Assembly: GCA_049999765.1 (NCBI GenBank)
Contig: JBNGIQ010008963.1
Coordinates: 1-27,514, forward strand
Source: Phaeoceros laevis
Taxonomy: Eukaryota > Anthocerotophyta > Anthocerotopsida > Notothyladales
Reading direction: 5' to 3'
Length of the DNA: 27,514 nt
Shown here: piece after piece, positions 11,776 through 19,037 of the stretch
Layout of the letters: each line of letters begins with the position of its first letter
How positions within the stretch are numbered: position 1 is the first letter of the stretch
Made by a program: the position numbers and the translations under genes
Notes under the pieces: generated by a model
Seen by the model: only the letters and a program-made list of their open reading frames with translations
The model's database searches: none
Told to the model about the DNA's origin: nothing

Positions 11776-12296
11776 TCTACCTTAAGGCTACAAGGGGGTT
11801 TGGAGTAGTACCTCTATTCTTCCTTGCATGCCGGTGCTCTTACATTCATGTCTGTTTTCAATAGAATGCTAGCCTTGACAGCTTTCCAGAATATGGTAGT
11901 ATACCTGCCTGGAAATGTTGCAACCTGATTATGGGAACGGGTTATGCACCCTAGTGGCATGCACCCCGACCTGCAAATCAAATAGCAATTACAATTCCGA
12001 CTTTTCATAGTGTAGACTGGTGTTACATGGATGCAACCATGACTCTGAACTTCGATTCTTGAGGTAATATGACGGACAGAATGCTCACTTGTCTCGACAA
12101 GGATGTAACAATCCTTCACGACCAAAAAATGTTGCCAAAACAGGAGAACCTGATGCCAATGCTCTGAAAAAACGGCCATGACAAGGCAAAGAGTTAGGCG
12201 GCTTTGCACATCATCTGGACAAGATCTCGAAAGAGGCAATGTCACGATTTTCAGTTTCAAAGAGACTTCTTGTCGAATCTTAAAAAACTGAAAATT

Positions 12297-12358
12297 GTAT
12301 GTGCGTGTCTCGGGAACATACTGCGTTTGCAGTATGTGTTTTTTGTGACACACATACA
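12297..12358. repeat. CA/TG hairpin 5, nested
   Basis: The outer arm GTATGTGCGTGTC pairs with GACACACATAC. The inner CATACTGC pairs with GCAGTATG around GTTT. The sequence GGGAA..TACTGCGTTTG is shared with about 5198-5216. Confidence 0.8.
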
Positions 12359-12959
12359 AATGAATGGACGTGTACATTGCCCCTGGCGGGGACTCGCTAA
12401 AATCTGACCGTGAGACAGGTTTTGCCTGGGACGATGAGGTGATTCTTGCCTCGTTTTGCCTTGTACGTATGCGTGGCCAGCAGCCCATCTTTCCAGAATG
12501 ATGTTCGAAAGCATTCTCACAATCTCGCGCATCCTGTATGCAGGGTTTCATCAGTCAGATGTTGCCGCAAACCTTTCTTGCTTACCCATGTAGAGTTGCA
12601 GACTTTTTCCATCGTACGAGAAGATTCAGAATCAAATAACAGTGCAAAGGAGTCTGCGTTCTACTGCACATTGTTCCACTCAACAGCAATAGCTCCAGGA
12701 GCAATCACAGATATGTGTATTTGCAAACAAGGGTCTCAGAAACGCATTGAAGATTGTCATTACTTTTTGGTGTTTAAGGGGACAGCATGCACTATATGTA
12801 GCATGCGTCCTTTCTTCCACCGATTGTACAGATCATTCAGCAAGGCATGGATAGCTACTACATCAAAAATAACTATTTCATAAAAAGACTTCTCAAACAT
12901 TGCTAACCAGCACCGATTCAGTGGAGGAAAGAAGCACCAGTCCATCTCCAAAGATCGTA

Positions 12960-13080
12960 ACAATTTGCAGGCAGATGTAGGGTGAGTACAGCCCTCCATT
13001 CCCCCTTCGTCAGTACCAAAAGAACGTCATTGCTTGGATTTCTGGTAGCTATATTGGTAGATCCAAGTCCTGCAAATCTC
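12960..13080 (-). repeat. Structured element H
   Basis: Minus-strand copy. On the + strand stem 1 is CTTGGAT 13033-13039 with ATCCAAG 13061-13067, fully complementary but unlike any other copy. The loop word on the minus strand is TTGGTACTGACGAAGG; stem 2 is weak. Confidence 0.7.
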
Positions 13081-13999
13081 TGTGCTTGACATTAGTGACT
13101 TAGACCTAAAAAACGAGAAGCTATTTGAAAGATTCATGCGTAATGACAATTCTGTTAACGTTTTTCTTACCAACGTTTGTGAGCATCCACGGTAGTGTGG
13201 GGATGGAACCAGCTGCATTGCAGCCTTATCAAAGAGAGACAACATTCTCAAACCAGGCAGTCAGCATCACGACATTGCAATTCAGAGAAGGCTATCAAAA
13301 TCGTCAGCATGCTAGACAAATTTTGTAATGCAAAGTACCATGCCAAACAGATTTTACAATGCGAGGTACAGTGTCAAGCTTAGCATTTGCAAACTAAGTT
13401 CCTAGAAAAACAAACCTGCTCTGACACGGTATTTGTGTGAAGTCTTGACTGCCGGTCGGGCTCACTGTGCCTTGTCTGAGGCGCACCCGCTTGCCAGAGA
13501 CCAGGCAAAATGCCCGAGTGGGAGCTGGGAACTCAACTGTTTCAGCTCACAAATGCACAGGCAGTTTTGGGTCCAAGCTTATGCAGCAAAGATGCTTTCT
13601 TATAACGGATATCAATCCCAAGGGCCAAGAAATGAGCAATAACAACTGGAAACGTGTTTGCGAGGGCTAAGGAGCAGTAATTTCAGCTTGACAGGGCTGC
13701 AGCAATTTTCAGAAGGCCGAGGGCTAAGGAGGAAGGTATTTTTCAGGACTTCAAAAAGATTGGACAGCAATCAAGGGCCAGGGAGCACTTTACAGTCAGT
13801 GGTAGGGAGCAGGGAGGCTCAGACCAGAAGGAGGCAAAGGGTTATGGAGCCAGGTCACTCGAAAATGTAGAGACAGATTGTCAAGAAGCGGGAGCACTCA
13901 GAAAGGACCCAGCAAGCAGGACACCGAGGGCCAGGGAGGTTCACTCTGCAGGGAACCGAGGGCGAAGGAAGCTCAGATTGCAAAGAAGCATAGAGTGTA

Positions 14000-14152
14000 G
14001 GAGGCCAAGGGCCAAGGAGACTCAAGCTGCAGGAGGCCAAGGGCCAAGGGCCAAGGAGACTCAAGCTGCAGGAGGCCAAGGGCCAATGGGCAAGGAGACT
14101 CAAGCTGTAGGAGGCCAAGGGCCAAGGAGACTCAAGCTGCTGCAGAAAGTAT
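14000..14152 (+). repeat. GA-rich minisatellite
   Basis: Four copies of a 32-40 bp unit built on GGCCAAGGGCCAAGGAGACT followed by CAAGCTGCAGGA. Length varies by gain of GGCCAA(G) blocks. It lies in the pyrimidine leader (minus sense) of the inverted unit. Confidence 0.85.
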
Positions 14153-14913
14153 AAACTGCAAAAGGCCGAGGGGCAAGGAATGGGTAGGTAAGCTGATCTT
14201 GTGGTGTCTTTATAGCTGTATGCTCAATCAGTGAACTTCAGAAAGAGAGAGAAAAGAGGAAGAGGAAAAAATGGCGGGAGCCTGGCTGCGAAGTTGTGTG
14301 GCAGCAATAATTTGGGCTGGAATCAGATCTTGTGATTTTTAGGATCGGCAGCAAGGTCAGGTTCTAATGGTGAGGACCATGAGCATTCTATTTTTTGGTC
14401 ATGGTTGGCAAGCAATAACTTCTGACTGTCATAGATGACTCGGCTGCTAGGGTGTGTCAAGCAAACAAACAAACCTGCAAGAGGCATCGGGATCTGGTGG
14501 CCATCATGTCATTAATGCCATCCTCTATAAGTAGGCAAGCTCAATAACAAAAGACAAAGCTCTGACTTTTTACAGTCTCATCATGTACTGCTGACTGGCA
14601 TTTTTAGCCTAAGCAGGTAACTTGACAGTCATACCTGCAGTCTTCTAATGTACTGGCTGCCAGCCACATAGGCTTTGCCTGCAAGACTTAGTGTGATTTT
14701 TTGTACGTGTCACGAGGAAGCTGTAAATAGCAGCAAAAGCATTTAGCAACCCCAACTTGCAATATGACAAAGACTATATTAAGCTTCATTATTACTCCAT
14801 CTAGTAGCTTCTATTACTATGCCTTGATGTTGTACTTATCAGATCTATAAAGCATTGCATACCTCGGCTTGTATATCCAAATTTGACGTATCATACACAT
14901 AGAACTTTGGACA

Positions 14914-14970
14914 CACGCACACTCGTAAAAAAAGCAGAGTGTGTGTTTGCGTTACATACATACATACAAG
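14914..14970. repeat. CA/TG hairpin 6 with CATA repeat
   Basis: CACACTC pairs with GAGTGTG; ACATACATACATACAAGGG follows, the complement of the phrase upstream of hairpin 2. This fits the inverted unit. Confidence 0.75.
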
Positions 14971-15554
14971 GGAACCAAAAGCCAGCAGTCGTCTGGTTGG
15001 TGTCCAAGAAATTTTCCTTTTTTCAAAGGACCTGACCAAGTCCAAGACTAAAACTGTATACTCATGACAGCAAACAGGGACGAGCATACTTGCGGCGCTG
15101 CCAGCAAGCATTACCAGACCGTGGGAGAGCGATTTACCACTAGGACGTTTGCTGTAGCAAAGCACATCGTGACGTTTGGCCTTTTTAAGCAAGCCGTAAT
15201 CGTATGCTGCGAATGTCAAACACTCGGACACGAACTTGTCGATATTTTGCAGCAGGAGACGGGAGTATGCCTTGGTGTACGGCATTGTGCCTGGTCTAGG
15301 CGGCAGGTGGATAGGCAGGCTCCCTCTACAGATTTCCGAACATCCCCAGTCAAGAAACACAGGTGTGACAATAGAACTCAAACTTTTTACTAAGTTGCAA
15401 AAATGCAAACATGAAAAGAGGCCATCAAGCATTTTTACTAATCGGGACATGAACAAACCCTGCAGCCAAGGCTGCTGGCGACTACTCTTGCTCAGGACGA
15501 CATCCCAGGTGTACCGACCTAAGGACACAAGTCCAATCAAATCAATTTGGGCAC

Positions 15555-15680
15555 GTGGGGGTGAGCCATGCCTCACCCACTCCTCATCAGTGCCAAGTGG
15601 GGTCATTGTACAGGTTTTTGGAAGGCCTTTTGGCAAACCTGTCCCAAAAAGACTTGTGCAAGCGATCTTCTGCTGGGTTA
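15555..15680 (-). repeat. Structured element F
   Basis: Stem 1 on the + strand: ACAGGTTT 15610-15617 with AAACCTGT 15635-15642. Stem 2: CCCACT 15576-15581 with AGTGGG 15596-15601. The tail hairpin is present. Preceded on the minus strand by TTGCACAAGTC. Confidence 0.8.
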
Positions 15681-15814
15681 GTTCCTTCATGCAGCAAATG
15701 TTAGAACCTAGTCCTTGAAGCAGCACTGACTACTTCCTTCACTTGTCTTCCAAAGGATGCTCCCAAATCAGCAGGTTATGACAGCCTTTCGCTGGGCAGC
15801 TGAATGTTATGCTA

Positions 15815-15905
15815 GCAGTGCCAAGTGGGGTCATTGTACAGGTTTCTAGAAGGTCGTTTGGCAAACCTGTCCCAAAAAAGACTTGTGCAAGCGACCTTCT
15901 TGCGC
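15815..15905 (-). repeat. Structured element G (truncated duplicate of F)
   Basis: Nearly identical to element F over about 85 bp, with the same stem 1 (15838-15845 with 15863-15870). It stops within the loop word, after GGCACTG, so stem 2 is incomplete. Confidence 0.8.
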
Positions 15906-16145
15906 AAGTCAAGGATGAACACTCTGAAATTTCTGGAAGCATCAGCAGTCTGCTGGAAGCTTCTCAAAAAAATCTGACATCCTGGAATTATCAACTTTCT
16001 GTTTTACGTACCACATGGGTGTAGATGACCATCTACATGTCATTTTGCACAGTCCATACCCATCCATCATATGTCATGATGTCTTAGCTTTGTAACATAC
16101 AGAAGATACGGAAAAAGGAGAGTGATTTTTCATATACCAACATGT

Positions 16146-16236
16146 ATCACACACATACACACTGCAAACGCACGCAGTGTGTGTTTGCATTTCATACATA
16201 CATACATACATTATGCTGTATGTATGTATGTCAGGC
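16146..16236. repeat. CA/TG hairpin 7 plus perfect CATA hairpin
   Basis: CACACTGC pairs with GCAGTGTG. Next to it a CATACATACATACA arm pairs with TGTATGTATGTATG around a six-base loop. Confidence 0.85.
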
Positions 16237-16240
16237 TATT

Positions 16241-17200
16241 ACATGTCTCATCATGTTTTGCCAAAACACAAATGATGCGTATTTGCTGTCCTATTTACAC
16301 ATGTCTGTTCGGTTTTCTTAAAAAAAAGCTACAACCTGTTTGACAGCCGCTTACTTACTTGAGGGTTCTCGATGCCTTTTACAGTCTCATGGTTTTGTGG
16401 TCTGACTGTGTAGACGCCAGCCGAAGGCATGGCATCACAGAACATTCTGGACAGGCTACGATTCTGGAAGGGCTATACATGAGGTGTCACTACCTGGAAA
16501 TGCCTGCTACGCTGGCCACCGATGTCAATAAATGCACATGGCTCCTAGGCACTAAGGCCAATGAAGGAAGCCGATATTTAAGGTGTTTTTTAGCAGACGA
16601 CGGCAGGCACTTAATCACATGTCTAGCTCTGGCCCCGTAAACGTGGTCTATCAACAGGCAAAAGTAGTGAGAGGAAGCAATTCGTGGCTGTCCATGCCTT
16701 TGGCATATTGGCAAAATAATTGAGGTTCTCTCTTGCTTTCCAGTCTTGCCGCCAAAGTTCCTGCTGGCTTAACCTAATCTGGAGCCTATTTTAGCTCTTG
16801 AGCTGTCTAGAGTGATACACCATTCTCATTCCTGGTCTCTGCCCCGCTGCCCTGGTCTCTGATTGCTGATCCCCTGCCTGGACAGCACCCCCTCTTGTCC
16901 CTCTGCAGCCTGTGCTGCTCCCTCTACTACGCCCTGTTCACTCACTCGCCATGGCCCAACAGGTAGTAATGCCTACAGAATGTTGTGTTAGCAATGCTGT
17001 TTTAGAAAGTGTTGTTCCACATTCCTTGCAGTCCTGCTTAGCAAATGCTTTACCTGCTGTAATGATGTTTGTGCTGGATGTTGCCTATTGATTCCCACCG
17101 CCAAGATGCAAGGGCTGCTGGAAATGCCACCAGCTTCCCTCACATCCTAGGCTTACAAAAAAACCAAGGATCTGAAACAGTTAACAGCTGTGATCCACAA
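16241..17200 (+). repeat. Terminal + leader, probable 5' end of the dead Copia element
   Basis: After about 500 bp with nothing recognisable comes a pyrimidine-rich leader (16795-16940) and an ATG context GCCATGGCCCAACAGGTAGT (16948-16967; MAQQVVMPTE). The Copia reverse transcriptase fragment begins only about 260 bp later, so nearly all of gag, protease and integrase is missing. The ATG context matches those of the array units, which links the array to this Copia lineage. Confidence 0.4.
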
Positions 17201-17223
17201 TTTCAGTCCTTTGGAACATGTCC

Positions 17224-17397
17224 TTACGAGCTGATGGAGGCATCTCCAGGTATAAGGCACATGTCATCGCAAAGGATACTCACAAATCCCAGGTGTACGA
17301 CGACACATTTAGTCCTGTAGTGAAACTCACAATATTCAAACTTTTTGTGGCACTTGATGCCATTAATGGGCGCGTTCGCATCTACCGGATAGTGGAG
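17224..17397 (+). pseudogene. Copia-type reverse transcriptase, N-terminal fragment
   Basis: The translated segment reads GGISRYKAHVIAKDTHKSQV, then DDTFSPVVKLTIFKLFVALDAING. This is the Ty1/Copia reverse transcriptase block in which YKARLVAKG and ETFSPVVK precede an LLALAA..NG helix. Upstream the frame is lost: the residues before ADGGIS in this frame are not Copia-like. After NGRVRIYRI the match stops and the frame ends near 17415. The element is dead: there is no intact gag, protease or integrase. The matching second half lies about 630 bp downstream. Confidence 0.85.
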
Positions 17398-17426
17398 CAA
17401 GAAAATTATGTTTGACTGTTATTGAC

Positions 17427-17526
17427 NNNNNNNNNNNNNNNNNNNNNNNNNNNNNNNNNNNNNNNNNNNNNNNNNNNNNNNNNNNNNNNNNNNNNNNNNN
17501 NNNNNNNNNNNNNNNNNNNNNNNNNN
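17427..17526. other. Assembly gap (100 N)
   Basis: Exactly 100 N, within the DNA that interrupts the Copia reverse transcriptase, so the size and content of that insertion are not fully known. Confidence 0.99.
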
Positions 17527-17638
17527 CCCTAGGCCACTTCCGAAATGCATGCAGCCGCCAACAGGAGTGGCTGTGTGAGCTGCTGCAAGTAGCCGACCTG
17601 CAGCCAGCCAAGCTTGCTCTCCACTCCATCGACTGATC

Positions 17639-17818
17639 ATGGCGACCGATCAGAGCCAGGTTGTTATTGTGGACAGCGCCAAGAGGCTGCGTGGATTGAA
17701 TTGGAGTTTGGAGGAGGTGAAGGCACTCCTCAATGCAAAAATTGAAGAGCTGAAAGCTAGGAAAGCGCGAGCGGCGCGCCTCACCGTGCAGGCCATGAAG
17801 ACTGTCATATGGAAATGA
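17639..17818 (+). CDS. Small SANT/Myb-like ORF, probably transposon-associated
   Basis: A 59-residue ORF starts MATDQSQVVIVDSAKRLRG and continues with NWSLEEVKALLNAKIEELKA, ending KTVIWK. The W-S-x-E-E-V-x-x-L-L pattern resembles the first helices of a SANT/Myb or trihelix DNA-binding domain, but only about one helix pair is present, so the ORF is truncated or the first exon of a longer protein. Its position inside a broken Copia reverse transcriptase suggests it came with an inserted element. Proteins of this type accompany several plant DNA transposons. It could also be a chance ORF. No partner transposase is visible. Confidence 0.4.
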   Translation: MATDQSQVVIVDSAKRLRGLNWSLEEVKALLNAKIEELKARKARAARLTVQAMKTVIWK

Positions 17819-18022
17819 ACTGTCCTGTGAAACACTATCCGGCCAGCAGGTAGTTAGGTCAAAATTTTGAAATATAAGTTTTTGAGTGTGAACGTAATTT
17901 AGATATTTGGGTTTTCTAAGAAATTAAGACTTTAGCTTGGTAGTTTTTAGTTCTATGGATGTGAACACCCTCAATGACTATGAATTGGTGTTCAATGACT
18001 ATGAATTGGAAGCAGTTACATG

Positions 18023-18234
18023 TAACAACCGCATTTCTCTATGGAAACCTTCAACAAGAGATATATATGAAGGTACCTCCCGGAGTCAGTGTGCCTCGGA
18101 GCCTGCCTGGCCCTGTACGCCAACTGCAGAAGTCATTGCCCATGGCATGGTACTCTCGGATTGATAGCTTCCTGCAGGCACACGGATACTTGCCAATCCA
18201 CGCCGACAACAGTGTGTACATAAAGAGTTCTTGA
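18023..18234 (+). pseudogene. Copia-type reverse transcriptase, second fragment
   Basis: The sequence encodes HVTTAFLYGNLQQEIYMKVP, then PGVSV, a LQKSL..AWYSRIDSFLQ stretch and HADNSVYIK, which is the Copia block following MDV.TAFL.G. The expected YGLKQ.PR between KSL and AWY is deleted. The catalytic YVDD segment that should follow VYIK is absent; a stop comes instead. The segment continues the fragment at 17224-17397, with which it would be nearly contiguous in an intact element. Confidence 0.85.
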
Positions 18235-18284
18235 AGGCTGGAAGAGATTGCTTCGTGAAACGCGGAGAAATGTGACTAGGGTAA

Positions 18285-18923
18285 GTGAGCAGAGAATTGA
18301 GTGTGGCGGGCGTCAGATCCGTCCTCCGCAAGGGGGACGGACGTAATCCAGAAAGAACGGACGCTCACGCCCGCAATGCTCAGGAACAACAAAATGCACA
18401 ACGGCAAGGCCAGCAAGACAGAGTCGGAGGCGAGCGAGCTAAGCCTTCTGCTCAAGCCCACCCGAGCATCCGAAGAGGAGAGGAACGGAGACGGAGAACG
18501 CTCAATGAACCCAATGGGCAACGCACAACACGTTCAAATAATCAGGGGCGGGAGCAGTCAGCAGAAGCTCTTCCCTCCTGGAGAGATGTCGAGGCTGGGG
18601 GATCTGCAGACAGCAACCCTTCCGAGGGGATGGAGAGGGAGAATGAGGAAGCAGCTAGCACCCCGCCAATTGCACTGAATGAAATGCGTGTGCTCGAAGA
18701 CATGGCCGATTCTTGTGATTCTTTGCATGCACCCCGAAGAGGGGTGATGGCGACGAAATCAAACATTACATGGAGGAGCAACACGGGTATGGTGGGCACT
18801 GGAAGGACTATCCGTAAACGTCACGACTACACCAGCCCTAGTCTGTTGGTGGACACCTCGGACCTCAGACAGGCTGCATTGCAGATTCAACTTAGATTCA
18901 ACTTCGAACAACTACAGCAATGA
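18285..18923 (+). CDS. Hypothetical Arg/Glu/Gln-rich ORF, unknown
   Basis: The frame is open for about 212 codons, rich in Arg, Glu, Gln, Asn and Ser, and ends in QIQLRFNFEQLQQ. It begins at a GTG; the first ATG is only about residue 115 (GMERENEEAASTPP). A second frame is open over 18301-18678, which reflects the purine-rich, stop-poor composition and weakens the coding case. It lies between the dead Copia fragment and the 3' end of LDL3, converging on LDL3 with about 115 bp between stops. It may be an internal exon of the protein that begins with the SANT-like ORF, but I found no splice pair that proves it. No domain recognised. Confidence 0.3.
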   Translation: MSRELSVAGVRSVLRKGDGRNPERTDAHARNAQEQQNAQRQGQQDRVGGERAKPSAQAHPSIRRGEERRRRTLNEPNGQRTTRSNNQGREQSAEALPSWRDVEAGGSADSNPSEGMERENEEAASTPPIALNEMRVLEDMADSCDSLHAPRRGVMATKSNITWRSNTGMVGTGRTIRKRHDYTSPSLLVDTSDLRQAALQIQLRFNFEQLQQ

Positions 18924-19037
18924 TGATGAAACCTGGAACTAAAACGACCAGCAGGAGGTGGCAAACAGATTTCAGCTACGCTTTAATCAATTTCTATTCA
19001 GCAGCTTGCTATTCCATGATTTTCATGCCTGGATGCA

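Larger units (their letters stand above)
9831..12218 (+). repeat. Array unit 5 (degenerate), interrupted by a younger repeat
   Basis: Starts with TGTATGTATGTATG and a CA/TG hairpin (9853-9890), then the younger repeat at 10334-10505, a pyrimidine-rich leader (10800-11200), an ATG context at 11270 (MASPQVV followed by TTGTAAGC) and structured element C (11657-11775). A long minus-strand open frame (12551-11814) crosses repeat landmarks and is not a gene. Confidence 0.5.
12219..15035 (-). repeat. Array unit in inverted orientation
   Basis: Landmarks run in the opposite order: polypurine-type tract and CA/TG hairpin (12219-12358), structured element H on the minus strand (12960-13080), a GA-rich tract that is a pyrimidine leader on the minus strand (13655-14175) with CTATAAAGA upstream of it (14207-14215), then a hairpin with TATGTATGTATG (14914-14970). 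The left hairpin region itself matches the + orientation (compare 5087), so the inversion junction is near 12.36-12.9 kb. No gene is supported. Confidence 0.45.
15036..16240 (-). repeat. Partial inverted unit with two structured elements
   Basis: Contains structured elements F and G on the minus strand and ends in a CA/TG plus CATA hairpin (16146-16236). No pyrimidine leader is present, so the unit is truncated. The minus frame 15726-14845 is open for 293 codons but simply runs through element F, a purine tract and a hairpin. Confidence 0.4.
17398..18022. mobile_element. Probable insertion inside the Copia reverse transcriptase
   Basis: The two reverse transcriptase pieces end and resume at adjacent homologous positions (…AING versus HVTTAFLYG), yet about 630 bp separate them. 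The intervening DNA has no Copia similarity that I can see. It contains a 100-base assembly gap and a small SANT-like ORF. Insertion of a second element is the simplest reading. I could not identify clean terminal inverted repeats or a target duplication, and the gap may hide sequence. Confidence 0.5.

Noticed and set aside
11814-12551. 245-codon minus-strand open frame
   Set aside because: It crosses the unit boundary and hairpin at 12219-12358; no domain, and the composition is unlike the real exons of LDL3.
12760-12999. Minus-strand ORF near element H as a possible transposase fragment
   Set aside because: The GTDEGGMEG..CTHPT start is just the translated tail of element H; the remainder shows no catalytic motif.
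14845-15726. 293-codon minus-strand open frame
   Set aside because: It runs through structured element F, a purine tract and a CA/TG hairpin, with no recognisable domain. The repeat content explains the frame.
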